Source: Siphonodentalium dalli
Lineage: Eukaryota; Mollusca; Scaphopoda; Gadilida; Siphonodentaliidae
Direction: 5' to 3'
Assembly: GCA_032622095.1 (NCBI GenBank)
Contig: CP136064.1
Span: 257,651,863 to 257,715,862 of the forward strand
DNA length: 64,000 nt
In this document: positions 20,277 through 32,081 of the stretch, piece after piece
Position numbering within the stretch: position 1 is the stretch's first letter
How the letters are laid out: each line of letters begins with the position of its first letter
The notes under the pieces: generated by a model
Databases searched by the model: none
Told to the model about the DNA's origin: nothing
The model's input: the letters and a program-made list of their open reading frames with translations, nothing else
Position numbers and translations under genes: made by a program

Positions 20277-20629
20277 CCATCGAAAAAACAATATTCTAGC
20301 GTAATGTCATGATCCAATCGGTTGGTCACCAATAGCAGGTCAGACCGACAAACAAATGAACACACAGTTCGGTTTAACTTTTATTAGTATACATACACAC
20401 ATGTGTACAATATATATATTTAATTGGCAACGGGAATAAAGAACATGCACGGGTTCCACATACACGCATGTGTCTATCTCTTGTGTCTATATTCCAAATT
20501 AAAGACTTGAGATGTTTAAAATTATAACTGCAATGGGATGGTATATTCTCGTGATAGGGGTGATAGGAAGACAGTCAGCCATGACTATATCACCCCTAGC
20601 AATATACATGTATAGTCTATTAATATTAT

Positions 20630-20692
20630 ATTTATTTGTAATTGTACTTTCCATGTATGTGTATTGTAAATAAAATTATCCTATCCTATCCT
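20630..20692 (+). mobile_element. Probable LINE 3' end with TATCC tail
   Basis: 'gtattgtaaataaaatta' followed by three TCCTA units resembles the short tandem tails of CR1/Jockey-type LINEs, and it lies downstream of the reverse transcriptase remnant in the correct orientation. The link between the two is inferred. Confidence 0.45.
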
Positions 20693-20805
20693 CATGAAAG
20701 ATACGGATAGTTATAGTCTGTCACAATAAATAAAATGGTAGAAGAGTTGCTTTATAAGAAGGGAACATCACAAGAGGATTAGCTATGTAAATATCACCAT
20801 CACAC

Positions 20806-21418
20806 TAGTCCAAGTCTTCTCGTACTAAAACTAGCTAAGATTTTGGGATGGAGATGCTAGTGTTTAGTCCGAGTTCCAGGCCCATGCATTTCTATGACAC
20901 GAGTTACGCTCAGGATCTGTGGCGGGAATCTGTGGTGTATTTTACTCGATTTACCTAACAAAGCAATACATGATGCTATATACATCGGAAAGAGTGACAT
21001 CTTATGGTCATAATGGTGTATAATAATCTAACTTTAATGTTAAATTACACATAGAATATTCCGGTTGATGCCACAAACATCGTTGTTTTTTCTGTTTGTT
21101 TACTTAACTGAAAGCCGAACTCAGGTTCCGAAGAACTTCGGCATTGTCCGGTGTTTGTTTTGGCCGAGACGAATTTCGATACAAACAAAATGGCGGCCCC
21201 CATGATATTCTAATGGTCATTGTGTTTACACTGTTTTAAACTGTGAGATGGTTATAATTCCCGTAATTTATTTAATGTATTACATTTATATCTTCAATAT
21301 GTATTTAATCTATGTATTTATTTATGTATTGTCACGTATAATTGGGTTAACTCGGACTAAACACTAGCATCTCCATCCCAAAATCTTAGCTAGTTTTAGT
21401 ACGAGAAGACTTGGACTA
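20806..21418. mobile_element. TIR element family 'TAGTCCAAG', copy 1 (613 bp)
   Basis: Terminal inverted repeats of about 70 bp start TAGTCCAAGTCTTCTCGTAC (20806) and end in its complement (21418). Exact 8-bp target duplications CATCACAC flank it (20798-20805 and 21419-21426), pointing to a hAT-like element, although the TIR itself does not fit hAT consensus perfectly. There is no open frame of transposase size. The interior block 'gtggcgggaatctgtg' is shared with copies at 38780 and about 33560. Confidence 0.8.
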
Positions 21419-21596
21419 CATCACACTACAACCATCGATAGTAATGTTAGCAGATTAACTGCATCTTGATGGAGGTGCTAACTATCCGAAACCATAGAAA
21501 ACATCACTAATATAATTCTATTGTAATAGTTTCCTAAAATGAATGGTATTGATTGACCGATATTTTTCAACTTTATTGAGGAATTAATAAGTGACT

Positions 21597-21665
21597 TGCC
21601 AAAACTTTTGCCAATATTTTTTGCCAAATGTGAATTATTTTTGCCATTGGCAAATTTGGCAAGTC
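21597..21665. repeat. TTTGCCA-rich cluster
   Basis: TTGCCAA/TTTTGCCA words recur five times, with a final inverted TTTGGCAAG. A small hairpin, AAGGGGAATAACTC / AGTTATTCCCCTT (21681-21723), follows. Confidence 0.5.
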
Positions 21666-21723
21666 GCAGCGCGAACACTGAAGGGGAATAACTCTATATC
21701 TTAAAGATATAGTTATTCCCCTT

Positions 21724-23144
21724 CCATTGAAATAAATATATAGTTTCCATGTTCACAACTTTCATTGGAGCGAAGAAATGTGCTCGTATATTTGTTATCT
21801 GATTAAAAACTTATAATTGACTTTTCAACCATTGCATGGTTGTCGTTTCACACGCACCTCTCAAATGATTGACGGGACAATCATAACTGCTCAATTAATC
21901 ATATCACAAATATACCTGCACATCTCTACACTCCAAAGAAAGACGTGAATATGGAAATATATCAATTAGCAACGCAAATAAGAGACAACAAAATGCAAAT
22001 ATGCATGCGCCGACATATGATTCAAACATAGAGGGCGTGTACATGTCATGGCATGCATGGATGGGAGGGCGCAAAAACTTCACAAGTAAACTTTATTAAG
22101 TTTGAACCGCGAATGTTGAACATATCAAGCACGAACATTTGAACTCAGCATGTATTTGCAACATTGAAAATAAAGTCACAGTTTTAAATTTTAAGTAATG
22201 TGAGACATTGAGCATAAACTGAGCAAATTGTCATAACTCATCTCTGTCGCGTTCCGGTGGCCCAAATAGGTCGAAATAAGTTGGCTGCAGCTGGCATATG
22301 GCAGTTGAAAAAAAATGATTTGATAACCCGAACCACGACAGATATTAAAGATGCATAATCCGAATTAACGCTCGCGAATTACTATTTCCTTGAATTAGGG
22401 GGTATAACATATCTGATTCGAGTCGAGTAACCAACCCATCAAAGTTCAGAGTGATCAGATATCGATGTTTGTAATTTATTATAAGTGGCCCAGTATACAG
22501 TCACCGAGAAGACTTTCTCTGACCAAATTGCGTATGAAGATGGATAACTCTAAAATCAAGGGGCTTTTTTTTGTCAGATATTTGACAAACCGGCAAACTT
22601 TCGTTGAACAAAATGTTGATAAATAACAGGTTTTGAACAATTTTATACTATAGAAATTAGTTGACTGTGGTTAGCATTATTTTTGGGCAATTACTCGATT
22701 CTGATAACTGAAGCGGCATTTCAAAAAATGTTGTTGTTGTTGTTGTTGTGTTTGGAATCTGATGATATGTGGACCATCGAATCGGATTGAGTACCTTTAA
22801 TAAACAAATGAGAATTAGAAACATGCAGTTCAATAATTACCTTCACAATTCACATTGCCCTTAATGCGTGCATTATATCTAGCGAAGTGACCGAACAGAC
22901 TTTCTATCTCATTGTCCAGAAACTGTCGATTAGGTATCACACATGCATGAGCATACTGTTTAAACACCCGTGTTTAATCAAGATGAAATTAGGCAGTTGC
23001 TGATTAAATTCGATAAACAAATCATTGTTCTATATATTATGTGCTATATCGTCAAAGGCTCGTGAATATTCCTCGTATACGATTCTCACCATGATAATAA
23101 CAGAATTTCTTGATATTTGACACGTGTTTCTCATTTGGAAAGAC
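21724..23144. other. No gene recognised
   Basis: AT-rich intergenic sequence with a (GTT)n tract at 22729-22749. No coding segment is recognised on either strand. Confidence 0.45.
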
Positions 23145-23430
23145 GCAGATCAAGTTGTATTTTATTCCATTTAGAAATAACATTTGTGTTGTCTCAATGA
23201 TAAATTGAGCATTCTTCAAAAAGAAACTTGGCGTGTTGTTCACCTTTGAGAAGATGCAGCCCAAGTTCTATTTTATTCCGTTTTAGAAATAACATTTGTC
23301 TTGTCTCAATGATAAACTGAGCATTCTTCAAAAGGAAACTTGGCGTGTGGTTCACCTTTGAGAAGACGCAGCCCAAGTTCTATTTTATTCCATTTAGAAA
23401 TAACATTTGTGTTGTCTCAATGATAAATGA
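23145..23430. repeat. Tandem repeat, ~111-bp unit, 2.6 copies
   Basis: Units start at 23145, 23256 and 23368, each opening GCAGNNCAAGTT and containing 'tttagaaataacatttgt' and 'gtctcaatgataaa'. The two overlapping minus-strand open frames here are frames of the repeat. Confidence 0.85.
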
Positions 23431-23509
23431 ATACAGTGAATATAGCCTACATATGAGTAATTAGTGACATTTGTTCGTTATTTTTCGAAATATTTTCCCT
23501 TATAAAACA

Positions 23510-23690
23510 CACTCTGGTAAAAGCCAGGCAAACCATGGTTTACATGGCTCTACTCTGGTAAAATATGGTAAAGTCAGGTAAACAATGATATACTCTGGTA
23601 AAATCCATGTAAAGTCCGTGTAAAAGGACATACCCTGGTAAATTCCAAGTAAAGGCATGGTGTACCTCACTTTACTCTCGTAAAATACGT
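23510..23690. repeat. Short irregular 'CTCTGGTAAAA' repeat
   Basis: (A/T)CTCTGGTAAAA/TACCCTGGTAAA words recur five times at 30-60-bp spacing, mixed with GTAAAGTCN variants. Confidence 0.55.
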
Positions 23691-23699
23691 CTGTGTATA

Positions 23700-24418
23700 T
23701 GACTGTCCCAAACCATCACATGAATGGCCCAAGCCACACACAGACCACATACATACTGTCTCAACCCGTCTAACGGGTGTCTGAAACCACACGACTGTCC
23801 CATATAATATACAGCGAGTGCTTCAAACCACTCAGGTAGTGTCCACGACTACCCATTGGGTGTTTCAATCCACACAATAAGTGTTCCATACCATCCTATG
23901 AGTACCACAAACACACAAGCAGTGTCTCACGTCATCCACCGATAGTCCTAAACCGCATATATGTGTGTCCCAAGCATCCATTCGAGTGTCACAAACGACA
24001 CATGCAAGTAATGTACAAAACCACACAGCGAGCGTAAAAAGCTACCCAATCATTGTATCAACCACCCATGTAATGTCCCAAACCACACACCGAGTGTCTT
24101 AAACCACCCCATGATGTCCCGAAACCATCCAACGGATAAACTACAAGTCGAGTGTTCCAAACCATCTTATCAGTGTGCCAAACTAAACAAAGAATGCCCA
24201 AAGCACTCAGCGTGTGCACAGTCTCAGTTCATTGGGAGTTTCTAAGTCCGCCCAACTAGACTAGGTCTAAAACCATCAGTTGAGTTTCTAAAACCGTCTA
24301 ATGAGTGTCCTAACCACACTAGTGAACACAGTTATCCATCGAGTATACCGAATTATCAACCGAGTGTCACAAATTATCAACTGAGTACCATAAACCATCC
24401 ACAGAGTGTCATGTGGTA
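23700..24418 (+). repeat. Highly degenerate ~22-bp minisatellite, forward block
   Basis: More than 25 decayed units resemble GAGTGTCCCAAACCATCC-. Clear examples are 'gagtgtcttaaaccacccca' (24091), 'gagtgttccaaaccatctta' (24150) and 'gagtgtcacaaattatcaac' (24361). Confidence 0.65.
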
Positions 24419-24539
24419 AATTCGTTGAATGGTTTATATTAGTAGACTTGGTAGATTGTCAATTGGATAGCTTGGAACAATATAAGTAAAAAACGACTTC
24501 AGTCTCTAACCGGATGATTTTAGGCATTCAAGGTGGTTT

Positions 24540-24850
24540 AAATTTTTCGTTATGTGTGTTTGGTATCACTTTCTTGGTTTAGGGCACTCGGTGTGTGGTT
24601 TTGGAACACCCATTTGATGGTTTGTGGCCCAAGTTGGATAGATGCGACACACTTTGGTGGGATACCAGTGTATATATTTAGACGCTAGTTGGTGGTTTGG
24701 AAATCTGGACTCCCGCTTGGCATAGGACACTATTGATGATTTGATACACCGGTTATATGGATAGATTGGGCATTCATTGGCTGGTCTGTAACACTCGTTA
24801 TATGGCTTAGGACTCGGTCGAAATTGGGTATTTCATTTGAGAATAAATTT
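24540..24850 (-). repeat. Same ~22-bp minisatellite, inverted block
   Basis: Here the reverse complement of the unit appears: 'gggcactcggtgtgtggttt' (24583), 'tggaacacccatttgatggt' (24602), 'taggacactattgatgattt' (24724), 'tgtaacactcgttatatgg' (24787). The array therefore changes strand between about 24420 and 24540. Confidence 0.6.
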
Positions 24851-24879
24851 CGTTTAAATGGAGATGACCTGGTGACATT

Positions 24880-26796
24880 TAGCGAAAACTGCCAAATGTG
24901 TATATTTTGGTCGCCATTTTGTCAGTTATTTTGGATAGTGATGGCTACATTTCTACTCAAATAAGCACGGCGGTCCTCTATTCTGGACACTGATATAAAA
25001 ATTGATAATTTGTTTAGCAATTTAGTATACCTACTTCGAACTTCAATTTTGAGGGACACAGAAGAGCCAAATCCTCGTGATATGGCACGCAATACTCGGT
25101 TTTGGATTGGACATCATATCTGGTGGCGCAACTGGTCATCTAATCCAATAGGTTTTGTATACATATAAACGATCTGATTAAATTTAACGAATGTTCAAAA
25201 TTTTACTACTTCCGGTCGTCATTTTTACCGCCATTTTTTATTTTACAATCGAATTTTACAGGAAGTGATAATTGTCATGGTAACGAAAATTGTCAGTTTT
25301 ATTGTCTGCTTTCTGTCATATGTGTAACTTTAGATGAGATTGAAATGAGTGGGGCGTACACCCCCCCCCCCCCCCCCCCCAGGAAATAGCTGCCATTTTG
25401 GTTCGTCGCCATCTAGTTTGGTATCTACACGGCCACTTTTGTTTTGTTTTAACATCGAACACTTTAAGCAGACACCATAACGAACAATAAAAGTTGTGTA
25501 AAGTATAATCCAAGATGCACGGTGGTCAAGTTAGCTTCCTGGCTATAAAGGTCGTTAGTGGGGCGTGTGTCGTGTGGAAGGATGGCGTATTGGTAATGGC
25601 CCAATAAAGCATTCACGAACTTACCAGTTTTAAACTCAGATATCCAAAAACAATGATGTATATAGCACTGCAATGAATTTGAATATCTAATTGTATATTT
25701 CTCAAAGAAGGTCTCTATATTTACTAAATTGATATATAGGCTTAATATCGTATGGACAGCGCCTGCCATATTTTTCTCAATTGGGGTGATGATTAGCTTT
25801 CAACTATTACTCGGAAATCGTCCATAACTGCGCCATCGTAAGCTATGCATGCATTCCAAAGGACAATTTTACTAAAATGACTTGTATGAGCTTTCTCCCA
25901 TGCATGCATATAACTATTTCAAATCTAGAGAGTTTCTTTGGGTGGATGTCTCATGTGGTACAAGCATATATGTGGAGTTGATGTGAAGTCAGGTAATGCC
26001 GATTGGGTGTTCATTCACTGGATGAACAGTCACGTTTACAGATATGGCGATATAACTTATTTTCCATGCATCGAATATTCGTGATATTTGCAGCACGTAT
26101 ATCTCAAAATTTTGACGTTTGGCTACACGAAAATGTCACGTATATATGTTATAAATATGGAAAACGTAAATTCAAAATTGGATTCGCTGTATATGTCACA
26201 TAAATGTTAACCATCATAATTTTGCCAGCGGTTTTGGAGAGTGTAGTTATTATATATATGTGTGTATAATTGATAGCTTCTATTTCAATTAGCAGGAAAT
26301 ATCCACTTTGCAGTTGTCCTATCTTTGAACATTGTTCATGATTTTATCGTGCCAACTTTACATATGTCACTCATATCAATAGCATACATTAACGACCAAG
26401 ATTGTGCAATTTCTGATATTGATAATGCTGTCTATTATATGGATTAATATGGATTATGTGGATTTGAGTTGCGATGCCGATGGTTTATGGTGATCGTGTG
26501 AGGAGGAGAAGGGTGTGTGAAATTAAGATTTTAAGTCATATAAATCCAGAGAATTTCTTTGTTGAAAAAAAACGCATCTGACCTATAGTGATATGAGCTG
26601 TTCGGTTGAGCCGTTAAAAAGTTGCCATGAAGATTTAGTCTCTTTATAATCCCACATGAAATATCAAAAACACCTGCAAGCAATCAACACTCGTAAAATA
26701 TAATCAATGTAGAAGTTTAGATGTGCATGGTGTCCTTCCAATAAACATTGGAACCGCGATATTGAAGGGGCGACTCCGACGAATTGTTTTGTGATA
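24880..26796. other. No gene recognised; contains a C20 homopolymer
   Basis: Intergenic sequence. A run of 20 C lies at 25361-25380, followed by 'aggaaatagctgccatttt'. The short open frames here have no motif that I recognise. Confidence 0.45.
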
Positions 26797-27351
26797 GTTT
26801 AGTTTAAACATATTTTATTGCCATATAATATATACATGTATATATACATACAACAATTGGGATTGGGACACAAGTGCCGACACTTAGATTTGTCCCGTTC
26901 CCAGATAAACAAACAGGGGTTAGAGAGGCACCGACCGAATCGACAAGGCAAATATACATATATTGTTAATGTATTTATAATGTGTATACTATGTTAGAGC
27001 GGGTTGAACAACGGCGGGGCGTTGTATGCAGGACAATAATCTGCAATGTCATATAGTATATCTTTGGTATATAAATTCAGTGAGATCTTGGTTACTGGTT
27101 ACTGAGGGGGCGGGTGTGATAATTACTGGATTAATGGTCTGATGTGTGGTGGGAGTTGTGGCCAGGTCGGGCGGTGCCTCACTAAACAAAGTATAAAGCG
27201 GCAAACAAACAAAACTATTTTTTTTTCCAGTTACTGCAACAAAGAAAATGGTATATTGGGTAACTCCCATACATATATGTAATTTTGTTTTGTATTATGT
27301 TTTATAATAAGTAAGAAGTTTTGTAGTAAGACTGATCCAAGTGCACTGGAT

Positions 27352-27671
27352 TCACGAGAATCGTTCTGACAGTGCAATATATTTATGAACGGCCAAGAAC
27401 ATTTCCGTATTATCGCGGTCACTAATTATGGGGTTTCCTATTACTAGGTTTTCAAGGGTTATATTACCAAATTGTATCAAATTATCCAATAGTTTCTGTC
27501 TTATTTGTGTATAATGAACACACTCAAAGAAGTAGTGATAAGCATCTTCGATTGGGCTACCACACGCACACGACGGAGATAAAGCTATATAGTTATTTAA
27601 TTTGTCGAGATTAAGATCGCTATAGCAGCATCTTATTCTACAATGAAGAATGTTCAGTGTACGTTGACCTG
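27352..27671 (-). pseudogene. LINE C-terminal Cys/His domain, out of frame
   Basis: After the polymerase stop the reading continues in another frame with RTLNILHCRIRCCYSDLN, then SPSCACGSPIEDAYHYFFEC (C-x-C-x9-H-x4-C), then KYIALSERFS and a stop at 27352-27354. This is the Cys/His segment at the end of many Jockey/CR1-type ORF2 proteins. The frame break falls in a TA-rich stretch near 27670. Confidence 0.7.
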
Positions 27672-27673
27672 TA

Positions 27674-28903
27674 TTATATATAGTACCTTGGCGGTCTTGG
27701 CATTTTCACCTCAATAGCATTTTTAAAAGGGTCGGTTTTTAAACACCTCTGCTCGGGTTTTAATTGATTCCACTCGTTAACACAGGACGGGGAAAATGTT
27801 GCGCGGAAACTGGGTGCCGCTCGAAAGGGAATAAAGTTGGTACCGTTCCTCAAGTTATAATCTGTTGAATCTTCTACTTTCTGTGGTAAGGCTTTTAGTA
27901 AATAATTTGGGGCGTTTCCGGTTGCGATTTTATGAAACAGTGGCATTTTTTTGACGTGTCGGCGTTCAGATAGTGTTTGCCAACCCACTTCTGAGAGTAG
28001 GCGAACGTTGGGTACGGACCTTGTACAACCAGAAACTATTCGTGCGGCATCACACTGTAAGTTTTCCAATTTTGTGAGGTGAATATCGGCGGCACACGCC
28101 CAGACGGGGCTTGCATATTCTAGGATCGGTCTAATAAACGAGAAGTACATAATTTCTAGAGTGTGGCGATTTAATATGTCCTTTAATTTCCGTAACTGTG
28201 ATAATCGGGATGATGCTTTCTTGTATATTGATAGTATGTGTATATCCCATTTGAAATTAACTTGTAATTCGACGCCTAAATGTTGGTGTGTTTGGGCAAA
28301 GCTCACCGGTGTCCCAGCAAAATCAAGGCAAGGGTGTTGATTGTTTGCTCGGCTGAATAGGAGGGCGTTTGTTTTATCCGGATTGAAATTCACTAGCCAC
28401 CTAGCGGCCCAGTCATGAAGGGAGTTTAAATCACAATTGAGATTTGTATCAATATCTTCAGTAATACGTGCGGTTTGCATTATACACGTGTCATCGGCGA
28501 ACAGGCGCGTGACCGAAGTAATGGTATCGGCTATGTCATTGATGTACATGTATATCAAAAATAGAGTAGGGCCGATAACTGACCCTTGAGGGACACCAGC
28601 ACCAATTGTTTTGTATGACGACAAGTCATTGTTAACCCTAACTCTCTGCATACGGATATGGAGATAACTACCGAACCACTTTAATAAGCTGCCAGAAATG
28701 CCATAGCGTTCAAGTTTCAGGAGTAGGCCGCGATGCCAAACTTTGTCAAACGCCTTTGAGACATCACAAAAAACGCCACAGGTTGTCAGACCATCATCCG
28801 CCGCTTGCGATAATTTGTGATATATTTCTAATAGCTGTAATTCGGTACTATGTCCAGGTAAGAAGCCAGATTGGTATTCATACAAGAGACTGTTGTCGTG
28901 CAA
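27674..28903 (-). pseudogene. LINE reverse transcriptase, main block (409 codons open)
   Basis: Motifs in order: QSGFLPGHSTELQLLEIYH (residues ~11-29), VFCDVSKAFDKVWHRGLLLK (catalytic motif A, ~44-63), GAGVPQGSVIGPTLFLIY (~101-118), TRLFADDTC (catalytic FADD, ~132-140), then WLVNFNPDKT, HLGVELQ and FIRPILEYASPVWA (thumb). A two-codon expansion (IYMYIND instead of IYIND) sits just before the catalytic FADD. Upstream sequence in the same frame (28904-29035) reads KKGDRRDANNYRPISLLC and belongs to the same domain, so the ATG is internal. Otherwise the polymerase looks intact. Confidence 0.85.
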
Positions 28904-29035
28904 ATGACTAAAGACCTTTTTAAATATGATTTTTTCGAAAACTTTGGCTATACAACATAACAGGGAAATGGGTCTATAGTTATTTGCATCCCGTCTATCC
29001 CCTTTTTTGTAAATTGGAATAACATCGGCTTTTTT

Positions 29036-29290
29036 CTATTCAGACGGGAAGATACACGAGTTAAGTGACTGGTTAAAAATTTTCTTTAGTGGTTTACACA
29101 CGGTAAATTTGGTTTCACGCAACATCCGGTTACTTATTTCATCATGGCCAGTAGCTTTTCCAGATGGCAAGGCTTTCAGTATGGTTTGGATTTCAGACTC
29201 AATGGTAGTTAATGAGCTCAGTGTTTTCTTAGTTCTGAATCCGAAAGTAGGCAATTCGCCTGGTAAATTCGATATAAGACTATTTTTCAT
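29036..29290 (-). pseudogene. LINE reverse transcriptase, N-terminal block
   Basis: It contains LPSGKATGHDEISNRMLRET, the conserved 'K..G.D.I....L' motif 0/1 region of non-LTR reverse transcriptases. It is in frame with the downstream polymerase and separated from it only by TAG at 29036-29038, where the family has Trp (W then KKADVIPIYKKGD). That reads as a TGG-to-TAG nonsense mutation. The frame extends upstream of this ATG to the frameshift near 29440. Confidence 0.78.
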
Positions 29291-29421
29291 GAATGTTTCG
29301 TTAATAAATTCTGCTTTCTTGAGGTCATCTTCGATGACATCCCCCGAGTCTAACAGGTCTGGTATGCTGGTATCCGAGTTTAAATTGTTTGAAAATTGTT
29401 TGGTGATTTTCCAGAATTTTT

Positions 29422-29703
29422 TTAAGTTTTTTCCAATGTTAGGGAACAGTCAATCCTTTCCATGAACGTGGCCTTTGCAAATTTTTTCATATTATTTGCT
29501 TTATTTCGGGCGCGCTTATAAGTGTCCCAATGATGGGGTGTATTTTTGTTTATGGCAATTTTTCTTAGGCGATCACGCTTTCTTATCTGAGTTCGCAATT
29601 TGGAGTCAAACCATGGTTTGTCATCTGTCTTAATTGTCGCCATGTGATTAGGTATGCATGTTTTAGCTATGGAAAGGAAACTGTTAGTGAACTTCTCAAC
29701 CAT
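29422..29703 (-). pseudogene. LINE linker between endonuclease and reverse transcriptase
   Basis: KPWFDSKLRTQIRKRDRLRK followed by HWDTYKRARNKANN is the 'PWF...L...IR.RD.L...A....D...YK..RN..N' pattern that precedes the polymerase in Jockey/CR1-type ORF2. The frame continues upstream without an ATG to about 29770, so the ATG at 29703 is not a real start. It ends at a frameshift in an A run near 29435-29445. Confidence 0.75.
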
Positions 29704-29775
29704 GTTGTTTACATGGTTTTGTGATGTGTGTGATGCCCGCAGTGTGGAAGATGGGGAAAAAAAGTATGTTACGCT

Positions 29776-31645
29776 GCTATGTCTATATATGTACAGGAAT
29801 CAGAGCTCCAGGCTATATTAACTCATTGTGATGACGATGTTTTAATAGGAATAATGTTTATGATTCAGTTTCCGTTCCAGTCAGATCCAGGTAGTAAAAT
29901 ATATGCATAGCACTTATCCCATAGCAAAATATTCTTAGTAGAACTGTAATCCCTCGCGCATCCGGCATGTATTTAGGAAATTTATCACTTATATATCGAC
30001 TGTTATTATCATGATATTTTAATTTTGTTGATGCCGAAAATCGTATTGCACGGGTGCTTTCCTGAATTTATAATAATCTTGTAAACCTTGTGCTTTCACC
30101 CTTCGGTGGGTCCGTATATCATACACAACGACAAACCCGTGGGTAAATATAAACCTGGTGCATGCTTTCACCCTTTAATTGGTGGGTCGGTGTCCCATAT
30201 ACAACCTCTCAGCCGTGAGTCAAAGGTACTGAGTATTTATATTTTAAGTATTGTAGTAATAAAATAAATGATGCTGTATACCCGATTATATATAGACCGG
30301 TACTATAAATTATACGACATGCAAATTAAACAGTTTCTCGTGTTTGTGGCGAGTATTTCACGCAGGACTATTTAACAGAGCGCAGCCATTGCATTAAATT
30401 TGGTCAATTTATATTGGCGTCATTAAAAAGTGTGTACACAAATCTTCACATATTGTCATTTTTAAAGTGTTATTAAAAGCGGTATTGCTTAAAACTTTAA
30501 CAATATAAACCCCCGTCTAGACTACAAATGCTTTTCATTTAGTAGGCTGAATTTACAACATTATGTGTGCGCAAATATGGCACTGTCATAAAAATGTTGA
30601 AAACGACATAAATGTCTTTCAACCAAACATCGTATGCGACATACATGTCCTTGTAACCGCCAAATTGTCAACAGCGTTAAGATCAGTGAAAGTATAGCGA
30701 CACTGTAGAGCTTTAGGCGCACTAAACTATAGTGAGAAAAAATAATTTTGCCCCACAAACGGTGTTTGGCCGGGATATAGAAATTACTTCCGTCAGTCCT
30801 TTTGTCCGTCGGTCATCAGTCCACCTAATAGCTTTCGATGTCTCTATCTCGGTCAGCATGGACGGGATTTTAATTATCTATATGATATGCACATAAACCA
30901 GCATGAGGGGAATTATATCCATGCACACGGGACATGTTTCGTCGATTCGTGTCTTGCAGAGTTAGGACCATACAGTGTTAAAAGTGTATCCTTGGCAAAA
31001 TGAGAATTTGTTCACAGTCACCGAATCTTGAAAGCACATTTAAGGCAATGAACACTTATACTGAGCCCACGCCGCCATAAATCTGATATATAAAAAATTA
31101 TGATATACGGGTCTTTTTCACAAACTTCTAAAGGTATCGTGATGCAGTATTTATGCGTTTTAATTTCGCGAGCATGGTGGTTTATTAGCTGCAAGCGGGC
31201 ATATTTCATCTCACCGTCGCATTTCCCAGAGGATATCGTGCCTATATTTCGTCTAAAATACTACTTTACTTTATCATATATTAGTTCAGTTCTTCGCTAT
31301 CGTCCGTTCAGCGATTGTTATCTCATTCAACAAATGCTATTCACCGTTCATGTCACTTTTCACTTATGTTACAATCCGTTCATTTTTTTCGACACGGTAT
31401 ACCCCTGAACAAGTTCATTTTTCGCGCATATATAAATAGCAAGTTTTCTGTGTGTAACTACCATTTATATTGCAAGATATATGTCTATGTATATTTAAAA
31501 GTTTTTGCTAGCTCACTATATGAATGCCCTGATTTCCGTCCCAATAAAAATATGACAGCTGAGAAGATATAATTGTTCAAGTGATTTAATTTGGTCACCA
31601 TTTGTCAAGATTGTTTTTGAAATTTGAACACCAAACATACCTTAA
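29776..31645. other. No gene recognised; one diverged direct duplication
   Basis: 'gctttcaccc...ggtgggtc(c/g)gt' followed by 'ccgtg(g/a)gt' occurs at 30090-30145 and 30170-30225, a diverged duplication about 84 bp apart. Other open frames in the interval show no motif I recognise. Confidence 0.4.
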
Positions 31646-31649
31646 AACG

Positions 31650-32080
31650 AATTATGGAGATAATTATATAAAGCTTTGGTGAATATCGGCGACTAAAATA
31701 TTATTATCAATGTTAGCGCCCTTCTCTCTCCATCCCCGCCTAAACGGCATATGATTTGATTCCTCGCACCATTGAGAAGAGCGTGTATGAATTTGGTGGC
31801 AATTAGTGCTAAACATATCTGTATCAGCTTTGGTGCTCCTCCCCTCGCCAGTCATGACTCGAACGGCGCCACTTTTAACATATCTAAACCAAGTCCATTA
31901 GACTCCCGATATCATGGAGATGATTATATAACTTTGTGGTTCGGCAACTAAACTAATTCTTATCAAATTGAATGCCCCATCTACCACCCAAACGGAATCA
32001 ATATGGCGTCTTTAAATCACAGGATAATAGATTCCTCGTATCATGGAGAAGAAATTGAAGAATATGGTGGATGTGTGATG
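31650..32080. repeat. Diverged direct duplication of ~250 bp
   Basis: 'atggaga(t/-)(a/g)attatataa' followed by 'cggcgactaaa/cggcaactaaa', and 'gattcctcg(c/t)a(c/t)cat' followed by 'gaatttggtgg/gaatatggtgg', each occur twice (starting about 31652 and 31914). This is an old duplication with no coding sequence. Confidence 0.45.
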
Positions 32081-32081
32081 G
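32043..32081. repeat. 39-bp exact direct repeat, left copy
   Basis: It runs ATGGAGAAGAAATTGAAG... to GATGTGTGATGG and is identical to 33493-33531. Together they bracket LINE 4. Confidence 0.8.

Larger units (their letters stand above)
26797..29775 (-). mobile_element. 5'-truncated Jockey/CR1-like LINE
   Basis: On the minus strand the order is: linker upstream of the reverse transcriptase, reverse transcriptase, C-terminal Cys/His domain, 3' UTR, then AATAAAATATG and a TTTAAACTAAACTA end (26797-26815). The endonuclease and ORF1 are missing. One frameshift near 29440, one nonsense codon at 29036-29038 and one frameshift near 27672 are the only visible lesions, so it decayed recently compared with the LINE at 18.2 kb. 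Confidence 0.82.

Noticed and set aside
20081..20365. 94-codon minus-strand protein with TKRPK repeats
   Set aside because: It is produced by the GTCGTTTCGTACC cluster; no domain or start context supports it.
23052..23376. Paired minus-strand frames starting MGC(I/V)FSKVN
   Set aside because: They are overlapping frames of the 111-bp tandem repeat.
30561..31572. Short open frames as host genes
   Set aside because: Lengths of 60-100 codons are expected by chance in AT-rich DNA, and no motif, splice context or codon bias supports them.
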